Of a stretch of 64,000 nt of DNA, positions 25,314 to 38,169 are shown piece by piece. Every line of letters starts with the position of its first letter. The stretch's first letter is position 1. The stretch is from Nipponacmea schrenckii. Its lineage: Eukaryota; Mollusca; Gastropoda; Lottiidae. Location: contig JAUJPP010000005.1 of NCBI GenBank assembly GCA_030562195.1, positions 29,623,106-29,687,105 on the forward strand, written 5' to 3'. The notes under the pieces are model-generated. The model ran no database searches and was not told the origin of the DNA. It saw nothing but the letters and a program-made list of their open reading frames with translations. Made by a program: the position numbers and the translations under genes.

Positions 25314-25787
25314 TGTTCAGTTAAATACCACTATGACCTGTTCTGATATTAGTTTTCTTCAGAGATTACCTTGGCCAACTTTGGAGTATTTTATCTGAAA
25401 TACAAGATCTACCAGAAATTGAAACCAAATCTGTGATTCTCCTGAATGAAGATAAGGCTAGTAAGAGAGTGATATCTAGAAGGTGGCGTTAAAAATGTAG
25501 ATAATGGCTAGGTTTATCATTAATTAGTTATTTCCTCCATCATCAAGTATCTATATCATTCTGAAAAGTCTACAGTTAAAAAAAACTGAGAGTAAAATTA
25601 GTTATGCTGCCTGCTAGTGTTGTTATAAATGGATACTATAAATATTACTTAGTACTAATTGCACTGAATATGTTTAAACATCCATCATACATTTCATCAA
25701 CAGATATATCTGAAAACGTACACAAAGTAGTTGAAATTGAGCTTTATTTTATAGCTTAGTGTATATTTAACTTCTGAACCAATTTAA

Positions 25788-26829
25788 CTTAAGGGGGTTG
25801 ACAACCTTATTGTTCGAGGTGTATTTCAATCAAGAAACGTATTAAGTTGATATCCATTCTATTTGGCATTAAAAGAAACTCATCTAGTAAAAATTTTAGC
25901 TCAATCGCTTCAGTAGTTTGTCAGATATCGGTCCATAAAGATAATCTATTTATAGAACAAAATGGGGTAATCCTCTATGTAGACGTACAAATTACGTTGT
26001 CAGTTGACATTTTTGAGTACTACGTCATCAGCTAAATAAACCTTTTCTATGTTCGTCCAATGACATTGCGTTTGTCGATCAGATTTGCATTGGGGGAATC
26101 CAGAAGTCACGTGATTTCCCATAAATCTTTACGTCACATGTAAACAGAGAAATTTTATGATTGGTGGGTAGGGGTGTTTTGACATGTGCTAATCCATTGT
26201 TTTAGCACTCCAATTATGTGGTTATAGATGCTTAAAGATTTCTACAGCATGAAAGAAAATCTTTTAACAACATGTTAGTTAATTACGTAAGGTTTACATG
26301 TGTTTGCAAAATGTTGAAAAAAACTGCCATTTTTCCAAAAGCATATCTCGCTTACAATTTATCCGATTTTTACAAACTTTGGTTTCAGCTAAAGCTTACG
26401 ATGTCCTCTATAACTTTACGTTGGCTTTTTTTATAAAATGAATAGTTTTTTAAAAATTCAATTATTCGTAAATGCACTCGCAAAATTTTGATTTCTATCA
26501 ATATCTTCAAAACAAAACAAAATTTTCCAAAAAGCCAACGTAAAGTTGTAGAGATACATGTAGACTTGTGTTGTGCAAAATTTCAACCTTCTATATTAAA
26601 TAGTCTACAGGATATGCTAATTTTAAGGGAATAATTGACGTTTTTTTTGTTCATCTTTCATACCCTATTTCTCAAAGTTGAGATGTCATAAAGAAATAAA
26701 TTTTATATTTTTGGATAGCCGAAAGTCCCCTCTTTCCATTGATAATTAAATATTTCAGATAGGTGGAAAAGAAGTGGTTGAAATCGTCTATTTTTTGTAC
26801 ATAGGTTTAGGGTTGTCAACCCCCTTAAG
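25788..26829. mobile_element. 1.04-kb TIR element with TTAA ends
   Basis: Perfect 19-bp inverted ends CTTAAGGGGGTTGACAACC at 25788-25806 and 26811-26829. TTAA sits at both outer edges, consistent with a piggyBac-type TTAA target duplication. An internal inverted pair (about 26405-26427 and 26528-26550, around ACTTTACGTTGGCTTTTT) could fold. No transposase frame, so non-autonomous. Confidence 0.85.
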
Positions 26830-28847
26830 CCTACTTTGAATCATTTTCACAATGTCAAATCAGATCACTGTATTGAGAAACTTCTGTGATACAAGAAAGG
26901 TACCGGTAGCTTTGTAGTCAAGGTATAAGACTAAGCTTGTAATATCTTGACATATCTTGACAAATGAACCCACCAAAATGTTGAAGAAAGGCCATTAAAA
27001 ACAGTAACATAAGCTTTCTAGATTGTTATTTATCGGATTATTACTTTTCTTGATTTGTTACAAATTTGAATTACAACTTTTCTAGATTAGTTACATATTC
27101 AGATTCTAACTTTTCTAGATTTGTGACAAACATGTATTAAGATTTTAACTTTTGTTATGTTTTTGGATTTTAACAGCTTTCATGAATCTTGGACAAGTGG
27201 ACAATTTTCTTAGTATATAAGATTTCTGATCTAACCAGCACGATTTGACAACAATCTGGTTAAATTTCAGATGTCTCGCCATTCAAAAAGTATCATAAAC
27301 TTTGCTAACTAGTCAATGTTGTGAGTAAATCTGTTATTGACTGGTTGAATTTTTTTTATGACAAAACAATTTTGTCAGATCATGGAGTCATCTACAGAAA
27401 AAACACAAAATGGAAACAAGAAGATTAGTTAGCTGACCAGTTCAGATCTTTATATTTCTACTGAACTGAAGTGAGGGTTATCTGGGTGTGAAATGTTTTG
27501 ACAAGAGGAAGTTTATGATAAATTCTAATCATTAGTTTTCTACTCAGATTAACAAATGTCAGAATCAGTTCAGATAACTTCACACCTACAACCTGTTACC
27601 ATGAATCATCACACTTAGACTCAGTTCAGTCAAATTTTGCGCACTCTTATTGCTTTCACATCACTGGGCAATTGAAATATAATTGGCTCGGTTATACATC
27701 CAAGCTTCCATTGGTCATTGAAAATTGTAACATTGGCAAATATCATGGATTAAAGATATGTCAAAAATAGAATCAAATTATTGTTTTGGGAGGTGTAATT
27801 GCAGACATCAAAATAATGCTAAAATTAGGCAAAAATATTTTCTCTCATTAAAAGGATGGTATCAAAGTCGTCCATCATTTCTCTGAAGTCAATATTCTCC
27901 ATCTGATGCATTATAATCAATGCTGCTTGTATCAGCAAGACCCCTTTATTCATGCAAATGTTTTTTTTCTAGCTGGATGGGATGGCACAGTTGATTGATA
28001 TACTTTCAAAATTTCCAAATGCACCTGCTAAAAGCAAATATTCAAATAGAGTCGCATTTATATACTTTCTTCTTGAATTGTTCCATTGTGCATGGTAAGG
28101 CCAAAATTCTACTATATCATAACAAGTATTTAAGTTTGTACAACAAAGTGTCTTTTTCAAGATAAAACACAAAATCTGATCATTATGTGCCTCACAATGG
28201 CCATCGATAATGGTTTTCATCAATTAGAAAACACACTGTTATCCTATTATTTTTCAATACACTTTACAGATATTAACATTCCAATCACAATCTTGCCCAT
28301 ACAATTTCATATATGAATTTACTTATTTTGAAGCTTAAACCTGTGCATATTGTACTTTATCATCTACCCATATCTTCGTTATACAGAATACCTCCACAAT
28401 TTCATTTATTTATATGTTTTTTTCTATTAATATTAACATATACAGTCACATCTTTTCAAATCTTACCTTATAGAAATATCCTATAATTATATCCTATTCA
28501 CAGAGCTAAAATAACACTAACACCAACTAAGTTTATATGTGTAAGTGATGTTAAAGCAGGTACTAGAAATGTGATCAGTATAGCCAGATGGTGTATAAGT
28601 AAGAATGTTTTTCAGCTTACTATCTATTTACCACTATAGACTAGAGATATTACTGTATTGAGAAGTGTCTTGGGCTCTATTAACACTTCATAGTACAAAA
28701 TACAAACTAAACTTTGCTTTCCATCAGTATTATACTGAATCAACAAAAATATACTGATTGAGTAAAGGTAGTTATTTTAAATGACAGAGCCATTCAACAT
28801 TGGTAACAGACTCAATGATTGAATATATAAACACAGACGTCCTTAAT
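26830..28847. other. AT-rich, nothing recognised
   Basis: No supported gene, RNA or repeat. The short open frame at 27969-28223 (minus) has no recognisable features. Confidence 0.4.
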
Positions 28848-29225
28848 GGAGCCGCGGTGACTCAGTGGGTTAGACGCTTGCTCGCTAACCTGAAGGTCCT
28901 GGGTTCAATCCCGGCAAAGGTCGAGATGAACTTTCGGATTTTTCAGCCCGGTTTCCCCATGTCAGCGATGCAGGTCGGAGGGACTGACATGGAAAAAGCG
29001 TCTAGTCGTTCAGATGGGACAATAAACCGAGGCCCCGTGTGCTACAGGCTGTGCATGTTAAAGATCCCTCGACAGTTGGAAATCGCAAAAAGAGTAGGCT
29101 AATGCCGCTGTCTTGGCAAAATTTCCCTCATTACACACTGCATGGCGTTGCCCGTCTTCATTAGCCCATAAGGTGCAGAAGAGTAGGACGTAAAACTCCA
29201 TTCATTTCATTTCATTTTTTCATTT
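28848..29225 (+). mobile_element. tRNA-derived SINE, full length
   Basis: Same family as 24653-25018, with intact A and B boxes (GGTTCAATCC), core and a (CATTT)n tail. A perfect 14-bp target duplication CAGACGTCCTTAAT flanks it (28834-28847 and 29226-29239). High identity to the 24653 copy indicates recent activity. Confidence 0.95.
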
Positions 29226-29666
29226 CAGACGTCCTTAATAAGATATTTGCATACTATTATTTTTCAGACATCAACACAGGGATCTTTTTTCCTTTTCCTA
29301 ATCTGATATACCTACCAGCATGGGGAAGAAATGTTTCATTATTTCTTTCAAAAGATGTAATTATATAATAATAATTGACCAGTAACTATGTACTAAGTGT
29401 GTGAACACTGATTCCTTAGTATTTGCCCTTGATTGGGATAAGACAATAAACATTGGAAAATATAGGCACATGCTGCACATGCTGGCAGTGTGTTATCCAT
29501 TATTACATGCAAATAGTTATGACATAATACTACAGTCCATTCATTTAATTTCAATTCTGGTCTACAATTAGAGTTTCATCACACTTTTTTCAAGCTGAGT
29601 GAGGGGTGCCATAAGTGCCAAAAGGCATGGTCCCTACGTTTGTTACAGAAAGAAATTTTGGATACC

Positions 29667-31553
29667 TTTAATATGGAGTTGTTTTGATATCAATATTCAT
29701 TGCGTTGCAGAGTGACAAAGTGTATATTTCGATTTGTTGAAGTGCATTTGAAGACGTGTAGAAGTGTAGAAGTGAAGAAGTGTAGAAGTGTAGAAGTGTA
29801 GAAGTTAGAAGTGTAGAAGTGTAGAAGTGAAGAAGTGTAGAAGTGAAGAAGTGTAGAAGTGTGAAAATACATTTGTCAAAGGGTAAAAGTTCAAATGTAA
29901 ATTTGTCATTTTGAGCTCGATTTGTAAATGTTCATTACAAGTTCAATTGTCGATTTGTCAATTTTACAAGTGTATGAGCCAATGTTGAAATGACGATGTG
30001 TGAAATGTCGATTGTACAAATGTAGATGTTAAATTTGACATTTTGGACCGAGAGTTCGGACAAGTATGCAAATTAATGGGTGGAGCCGACCTCTTACGGA
30101 AATTTACGACTACTAAATCAGAAATTAACGGAAATTCCCGGGAACAATATTGAAAAAATAACCGATATATTGTGCTCTTACTTACATCATATAAATCGGT
30201 AACTAGTCATTTCGGCACACTTTTTTTAAGCTCACCTCATTTAAACACTGTGCTTTAGGCACACTTCATTTAGGCACACGGTCAGATAAGCACTGGTCAT
30301 TTAGGCACAGTGTTATTTAGACACAGCAATTTAGGCACACTTTCAATTTGGCACAATCTTTTTAGGCACACTACACTGGGGGTGGGTGGCATGGCCCCCA
30401 AAACCTCAAGGGCAAAGGGAGATCATTTTCTTGTGGAAGAAAGTAATCACGGTTTAGGAAATCATTATCAGCACAATATTTGTAACCTTAACACATTGCA
30501 ATAAAGTTGTATTAAAGGAATACTGCGTCTTGGCATGAACGTAAAATTTTAGTTTTCAAGAATAGTCAATATGAAAATATATTTATCAGTGAACTAAACC
30601 TTACTCTGATATGTGTGTTACCAGGTGACGATACATACAATTTTAGACAGTAGCAAAAACGTGTCTGGTCTGGCCACGTGTGAATGCGTGCCTAATTGAA
30701 AGTGTGTGTAAATTAATGTTGATATAGTTTAAGGGGTGCCTAAATGAATGTGTGCCTAATTAAAGGTGTGCCTTATTGAAGGCGTGCCAATATTACTGTG
30801 TGCCGAGTTTTAGTGTGCCTAAAAAGTGTGTGTCTAAATGAGTATGTGCCTAAAACGCTGTGCCTAAATAACACTGTGGCTAAATGACGTGCTTATCTGA
30901 CCGTGTGCCTAAACAAAGCGTGCCTAGAATACCGTGTCTAAATGAGGTGTGCTTAAAAAATGTGTGCCTAAATGACAGTGAACCTATAAATCTGCTACAG
31001 TCTGCATTTTAAACTGACAATATAATTCAGAAAACATGATATAATGGAGATACGACAAGAAATCAGAAATCGTCTAAACAGAATAGCTAGGGCGTTATAA
31101 TAATCCAATTTGCAAGCATAATCTGATATAAAAGTGGATCTAGATTGTGTTTCATCGGTACTTTCTTATTTAAGTTTAAACTGTTTCCGGGAATTTCCGT
31201 TAATATCTCATTTAATAGTCGTAAATTTCCGTAAGAGGTCAGCTCCACCCATTAATTTGCATACTTGCCCGAACTCTCGGTCAAAAATGACAAATGACAA
31301 TGACAACATCTACATTTGTACAATCGACATTTCACACATCGTCATTTCAACATCGGCTCATACACTTCTACAATTGTAAAATTGACAAATTTACATTTGA
31401 ACTTTGACACTTCGACAAATGTATTTTCACACTTCTACACTTCTTCACTTCTAACTTCTACACTTCTTCGATTGCACTTCAACAAATCGAAATATACACT
31501 TTGTCACTCTGCAACAAAATGAATATTGATATCAAAACAACTCCATACTTTAA
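29667..31553. mobile_element. 1.9-kb foldback element with nested short-repeat arrays
   Basis: Arms 29667-30145 and 31183-31553 are inverted copies. Shared blocks include GATATCAATATTCATT, GACAAAGTGTATATTTCGAT, GGACAAGTATGCAAATTAATGG-type sequence and TTACGGAAATTTACGACTA. The left arm is longer because a GTAGAAGTG microsatellite has expanded at 29756-29865. The centre holds oppositely oriented arrays of TTTAGGCACA units. No coding sequence. Long-arm foldback transposon built from small direct repeats. Confidence 0.88.
30205..30985. repeat. Inverted arrays of TTTAGGCACA units
   Basis: 30205-30375 carries roughly nine copies of CATTTAGGCACAC-like units spaced about 15-22 bp; 30685-30985 carries about a dozen reverse-complement units (GTGTGCCTAAATGA). 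They face each other across ~300 bp. Spacing and sequence vary, so this is not a CRISPR array. Confidence 0.85.
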
Positions 31554-34500
31554 TAGCAAACTAAAATTTGTGTATTTTTTGGTATAATTTTGTCTTTCAG
31601 ATAATTGTAATGGTTCTGATTTATTCATAATACATATTGGGTGGCATTCTTAAACAGTAATGAATCCTACTGAAACCTCTTCTATTTTATCTGTACCACG
31701 ATTCATCAAACTCATATTTCTTTCCTTCATCTCAGAAGTTTAAAATTGATGAGCACATCTTGTAAAGGTCAGTTTACCTTGATATCAACTTTAGACTAAC
31801 TTGCCATTTATCAATCTGAAGTACAGGTATAGTCTCTCTTCACCTGACAAATTAATATTCAAAAATATACTGTAGAAAAGTGTATTGCACAACCAAATCC
31901 TAGTTTCAAGTATTGCTAATGGTGCTGTGATATTTCTAATCAAGTTGCAGTACAATATGCATTAGGATATAAGGGATGTGATATGATACACATTGCTATA
32001 TATGGGCTAATATAAAACAGATTTCAATGAATTTTGCCCTTTTTTTTGCCTTACGTTTATTTTTTTCATGTTTGAGATCACAATTAAACATTTCATGGGT
32101 TTAGAAGATGTCTTGTGTATAAAAAGGAATTATGTCTGTTATCAAGTATTGATGCAAGACGTTATACATGACATGTCAAATTAGAGTGTATCGATTCGCC
32201 AGCACTAAAAGCTGAAGTATTATCAAAAAATTATGTGACTTTTCAGTAAAAAGGTTTATATTTTACCTTCGGAGATCAAACCCATGACTCATCTCTGCAT
32301 GATTTGTTTGGAATTTATTGGCAGAAAAACGAATGTATCTGGATTACAGAAGTAGAGATAACAGACTTTACCTCAGGCCAAATTCTATTCTGGTTATTAT
32401 GACCATTACACCTGGTGTACATTCTTATACAATAAATATTACATTGATTTGTCTATACATTCTATCCCAGGATTACATCCCATTATTAGTTCGAAAAGTT
32501 CTTAAAGATGCAGTCCAAGATAATTTATATCAATACTGCAGATTACTTTCAAAATGTGGAACATTCTTTGATGTCAAGTCTTTCTATAATTTTGAAGCAC
32601 ATTTAGTCTAGAAATTTAATGAAACAAAAACAATATGTTTTCTAACTCAGTAAGTTTACATCCAATGTATCAAGAATGATTGTTAGTTTATATACCTGTA
32701 TTACACATAAAGGTTTACTTTGAGGGGGTGCTATTTAAATCTGACAAATCAGATTGCGTTTTAGATGAAGTCCATGTCACTTCATTAGCAAAAATATAAT
32801 ATTGCCTTCTTCACCAGAAAGATAGACTAATCACCAACCATTTCAATTTAACCAATCATTATATTGAAGATCTTCTTGTTATGCCCATAGAAAAGGTTTC
32901 TGTTTCTATAACAACCAAACCTAAAACAAACTGACTACAAAGGGAGATTTTTGGGATAGAACAATAACAAACAGTTGTTCTTCATGGTCTAGATATCTAG
33001 TATGACAATGAAATTATACCTTTTGTACATGGTAGCTTAGATCCCTTTTCATTACTTCCCTGAAGTAATTGGTTTGCATTTTTTATAACATTTGCTTTAT
33101 CTTGTAAATTTCTCAAGAAGCAGACAATTTCTTATCAAAATGATGTAAACGGAAATTCATACATTAATCTCTACTTGTGACATAGGCCAGTACTTCTATA
33201 GTATCTCTTATTACACCCTAAACCAGATCTGCCAATGTAACTTTTCTTCATCCCACATAATTTTAAAAAAAGGAACTTGCTCTTCCATAATTGAACATAA
33301 TGGGCTAGGCGAACTATCAAAATGACTCTTGACAATGTCTAAACTTTACTACGATATGTCACTTGAAATGCCTGGAAACCCATAGATTTTCCACCTCCAT
33401 TTCCATCTGATACATAATCCAAGGTACGGTGTTCAATTCTATCAGCCTCAATTATTTACCGAAAATCTTGTTCAATTCTATGTCGTTCATATTGATGAAA
33501 CATGCAACTTTAGTTTTGTTTACATTTTTAACAGCAATCAGTTCCAATCAGGATTCATAAAATTCAAACCTTACATTTATATAAACAAAGAACAAGAGAA
33601 CCATGATCCTTGTAAATAAATTATGAAATATGGTCATTAATCTAGAGAAAGAAAGTGCCAAGAATTTATCATGTAATTATATAATAAACCTTAACACAAT
33701 TTGAGTTGTGTCATGAAAGAGATGTTTAAATTTCAATAAGTTGTTGAATATGTTTGGAAAATAAGAATAAAAGAATTTGGTAAATCAAATAATGAAAATT
33801 TTGTTTGTGTCTGTTTCTACAATAACAGAAACAGATGTCAAGAAAATGATTTTTTCTCTGACAAGAATGAGAAGTATTCAGTTAAGGAGGCTATAATACT
33901 GATACAACATGAAACACATGGAAATTCTTGACAATAAAAATACAGCTTCAGGCTCTACCTACAGTCTCACATAAACACCTATGGTAACATCAAAGTGGAA
34001 TGTGTTGGAGGAAAAAAATAAACTCATTGTTGTGTTAGCTTCCATAATGATATTAGTAGGAAATAAACAGCAAAATAATCCTAAATAACATTATATATTT
34101 AAATCTCTAAAATCCAACCATACCTTAATAATATTCTGTGTTGTCCATTGCTGGTAAATAGTAGCCTATCTATTCCTATTTAGATGATAATTTCCATAAT
34201 GCAAATACTGTTCAATACCATACCGGTACTGACAATTTTTAAATATCACTGACCGTGTTTCTAAAATAACAAAACACAAGAAATAAGTAAAGAGAATTAT
34301 AATTTATAAATACTGGAGAGCATTCATAGCACTGTATTATTGGTCTTAACATTCAATTCAATTAATTGTTTTTAGGTATCAACTCATTCTACCCCATAAT
34401 TGTCAAATTGACCATCAAAATACCTATCAGTATAACATTTGTTATCAAAGGGGTACTAAAAAATATTGCCTGATTAGGCAAAAACACAAGTGCCATTTAA

Positions 34501-34590
34501 TATCAAATTGGTAGTTACACAAGGTGATGTATCTTCTCATAACAAAGCTAACATCACATCTGAATGAAGAAAGCCTGATCACTTAAAATT
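31554..34590. other. AT-rich, nothing recognised
   Basis: The 97-codon open frame at 32318-32611 (plus) has no motif, no clear splice context and no resemblance that I recognise; I do not call it a gene. No repeats stand out. Confidence 0.4.
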
Positions 34591-34599
34591 TATTACGTA

Positions 34600-35450
34600 T
34601 TTCGACGATTTAGTCAACTTACAATTGTAGGTTTTTTGAAATTCGGTTAAATCTTTTACCTACGATTTGCAATTCAATATTCAAGGGTCATCGGCAGAAA
34701 TTTCAGACCGTGATTTCTCGTTTAATATAAATGGTAAGAATTTGAAACTTTACCAGTTGATAGTCAATATGATTATAATTTTTCAAAAAATTTTGAAAAA
34801 AAACTTAAGACTTCCGGTTTAGCCTCAAATGACGTAATTACGTAACTTCCGGTCTATAACAGCTAGGTGAAAAGTGAAAACTGTTTTATAAATATCTTTT
34901 CAGTAGTAATCGATTTGACCTAAATAATTAGGTCAAGCTGCCTTCGGAACCGATTTTAATTTTCGTTACAATTCTTAAAGCCGAAATTCAGACACTATTG
35001 ATAGACCGATTTCAATGAAATTTAGCACATAGATACATTGAATCATTATCTGCCTTTTTCTTGGATACCGATTTTTTAAATTTTGTATTTTTTTTCGAAT
35101 TATTCAAATTTCAATTTTTTCAAAATTAGGTAAATTTAACGGCTTCGAAAGGTGTGACCCACTTAATCTATGACCTTGAAAATTAGGTCAAATAATATTC
35201 AATATATTGTCTACGAGTAGGTATTTTTCAATTTGGCTTACTTAAAAAATTCATAAAGTTAAGTGTACTTAAATACAGCAAAAAGTGATAATTTTCATAT
35301 TTTCGCCATCTTTAACTTTTACGGAAGATGTGACCTAATTATTTTATGACTTTGAAAACTAGGTCAAATGATATTAAATATATTGTCTAGATGTAGGCCA
35401 TTGCAAATTTAGCCTACATAATATTTTAAGGCTCTCGAAATACGTTCATA
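34600..35450. repeat. Diverged repeat with AGGTCAAA blocks
   Basis: About 35160-35245 and 35343-35425 are diverged direct copies: TATGACCTTGAAAATTAGGT versus TATGACTTTGAAAACTAGGT, each followed by CAAAT(A)ATATT and ATATATTGTCTA. The period is about 183 bp. A third, weaker GACCTAAATAATTAGGTCAA lies near 34920. Confidence 0.6.
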
Positions 35451-35612
35451 ATTGTAAGAAATTCTAGTAATATTTATACTATCACAGATCTGAGGAAATA
35501 AGACATTTCTTGGTGAAAGATGAAGATACACAGTGAAATTTCATAGCATTGGATTGGGTTTATATTTAAAACAGTTATCATCAAAGACATCTACAACTCA
35601 TCAATATAGTTA

Positions 35613-36751
35613 CAGTGAAACCTCGTTATCTCGACATCGGTAATCTCGATGTTCCGTTTAACTTGAGGTCCTTGCGCGGTCCCGGCAATATCCTTCTATA
35701 ATCCCATTAAAAAAATACGTTAATCTTGAATTCAGGAAACTCGATTAACTGGATATGTCGACCTAATCTCGCGGTCCCATCAAAAACATTATCAATTAAA
35801 TCACTATGTGTATCTCGAAGTCATCATCTTACCGATAACACACGTATGTATAATCCTTTGTTATTCATTCACTCGCAACAATCAACATAATTAACACCAA
35901 TTAAATGGCTGATTAGTATTACTCTGTAGGGCTATAAAACAAAACAATGTCTCTCAATGGTCATTTTCATCATGTGTTTAATCGAGAAATCTAACAAAGG
36001 ACCCGTTACCGGGGGATAGTTGGATCGTCTAATTCCCAATTGCAATTTGTTACCGTAATGCCGGTTTTTCCAATGGCGTTGTAGTACTAGAAGAAACAGA
36101 AGATTCCGACGAAGACGTCCCCCTCTCTTTTATTCGATCCAGAGTGTGTACGTCAGTTACATTAGAAGAGTATGCTGCAATTGATGATAATTTAGCCACC
36201 ACAGCAGAAATCACAGCTGACGTTATTGTGCAGGAAATCATGGACAGTAGAGTATTCAGGAACCCGAGCACGAAGAAGATGATATTCACGAAGAACGGAT
36301 ATCGCGGCCAACTAAATGTGATGTTATGAAGTCCCTTGAAACTCTGGAGGGTGGATTGCGATGACCGAGTGCACAGACGATCTTTCCCTATTGTTGATAC
36401 ACTTAGAGAACGAATAGGCACTGAGGATTTAAAAGCTCGATTTCATGTTCAGAAAACGATTACTAGTTTTATCCAAAAAATGTAAATAACTTGTAAGATT
36501 GAAAAACATTGTTTTATTATTAATATTAATTGTTATTGTTATATAAATTGTTAAATAATGAATAATACATGTAGTATGAATAAAATTATCATTGATACAT
36601 ATTGATCTCGTTATATTTTCATACAAGGGAAATAACTCCACTTAATAGATTTCAGATGGCGGCTAAATCCCATGATCATTTGTCTCGAGGAACTGTTTAT
36701 CTCGAAGTATTCTTATAGAACCACCGACTTCGAGATAACGAGGTTTTACTG
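35613..36751 (+). mobile_element. Decayed pogo/Tigger-type DNA transposon
   Basis: The ends are CAGTGAAACCTCGTTATCTC and, inverted, CAGTAAAACCTCGTTATCTC, each flanked by TA (35611-35612 and 36752-36753). This matches the TIR type and TA target of the pogo/Tigger branch of Tc1/mariner. The 1.14-kb body retains only a C-terminal transposase remnant, so most of the gene has been deleted. Confidence 0.85.
36072..36485 (+). pseudogene. Transposase C-terminal remnant, frameshifted
   Basis: An open frame at 36072-36329 encodes an acidic stretch (VLEETEDSDEDVPLSFI) then TSVTLEEYAAIDDNLATT, resembling the acidic C-terminal region of Tigger transposases. Coding resemblance continues in another frame with RERIGTEDLKARF and ITSFIQKM to a stop at 36483-36485. 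The DDE catalytic core is absent. Assignment rests on the surrounding TIRs and general resemblance. Confidence 0.6.
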
Positions 36752-37076
36752 TATATGAGAACATCTTTGAGAGAACGATGCTAACGTTAACAGGTATACG
36801 TTGAGTCGAATTCATTCAAAGTGCCAACAATGTCATTACAAACTGCATATGTTTATATGAATGCTGCTAAGTATCATTAGCGGTGTGAAAAAATGCTAAA
36901 TTTATATTTATTCCAAAATCCAATAAACTGTCAAACAAATGTAGCTTGCATTTTACACTGTGAATTTAAGTCAATCAGCATAAATGTATCTGTTGGCAAC
37001 TAAATGAAAGATAAGTTAATGGCAAGGGTAAGCTTAGGTACTGGTATAAAACCTTTTGTACATTTAAGCCATTTTG

Positions 37077-38165
37077 TTTTTATACGCCCACACATAAATG
37101 TGGGCGTATATTGTAGTCGCCCCTGTCCGTCTGTCTGTCCGTCTGCCTGTCCACAATTGTTGTGAACACGATAGAGACCACATTTCTTGATGGATTTTGA
37201 CCAAATTTGGTGAGTGTGTGTTATAACCCAAGAAAGAAGCCTATTGAAAATCAGACCAATCGAAAAATATTCAATGAGTTATTGCCCTTGTTTTTGAAAA
37301 TTTGTTGTGAACATGATTAAGAGTGTGTTTCTTGATGGAATTTGATTAAACTTGGTGTGAGTGTTTGTTATAACTGGAGGTAGACCCTATTGAAAATCAG
37401 ACTAATCAAAAAATATTTATTGAGTTATTGCCCTTGTTCTTTAAAACGTGTTCACTTTATCAGCCTCTGATTCTTTGTAGACTTGATAGAGATCTGGTTT
37501 CTTGATAGATTTTGACAAAGCATGATTTGAGCCTTTTGAATTACCCAAAGAAGAAACCAATTGCAAATTTAGCTTACCGAAAAATATTTACTTTGAGTTA
37601 TTGAGTTTGTCCAGAAATTTCTTGTGAATACGATAGGAAGTTGTGTTCTTGATGTGTTTGATGAAAGTCGGTGTATTAGTAACATCCTAAGGATGTACCA
37701 TATTGCAAGCCAGGCAAATCAAACATATCTAATAGAGTTATTGTTCTTTAAAACGTGTTAAATTTTAACTGGGCTGGTTTCTTCATGAAATTTATGAAAC
37801 TTAGTATGAGCCTTTGATAAGACACACAAAGAATACTTTCAGTAAAGATTGTGCCTTATGGCCCTTGCTCAATTTTTTGTGAATGTTATTTTCTTTGTAT
37901 GATATTGTGGTTTGCAAATATTGTGTATTCAATTTGAGTAGCTTCCCTTGGAAGAAAATGGGGGTCTTTGAAATAATGAGAGTAGTTGTGTAAGTTATAT
38001 CTATTGATTTATGGGCCATTCTCTCACATTTAAACTTCAAAAAATCACCAAGTAAGCCCAGGCTTGACATTTTATCAGATCACTTGTAAAATATTGCATT
38101 TACTGATACCTCTTGTCCACAGCCCGAATAACTAAGGCTGCCAATGGTGGGCGTATTACGATGGG
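37077..38165 (+). mobile_element. GCCCAC-hairpin repeat, long copy
   Basis: Opens with a hairpin (TATACGCCCACA, loop, TGTGGGCGTATA; 37081-37110), then a GTCCGTCTGTCTGTCCGTCT pyrimidine-rich stretch and about four diverged ~150-bp units containing TTTCTTGATGGA-like and GAGTTATTGCCCTTG blocks. It closes with GCCAATGGTGGGCGTATTAC. No coding potential; class unknown. Confidence 0.75.
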
Positions 38166-38169
38166 CCAT

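Noticed and set aside
29756..29865. Telomere- or centromere-type satellite
   Set aside because: The GTAGAAGTG run is about 110 bp and is a local expansion in one arm of a foldback element.
30205..30985. CRISPR-like regularly spaced short repeats
   Set aside because: Units are degenerate, spacing is irregular, the two arrays face each other inside a foldback element, and the genome is plainly an animal's.
32318..32611. 97-codon open frame, plus strand
   Set aside because: No recognisable motif, and the frame crosses an acceptor-like and intron-like AT-rich stretch; consistent with chance in a 64-kb window.
36050..36421. 123-codon open frame, minus strand
   Set aside because: It is antisense to the transposase remnant of the pogo/Tigger element.
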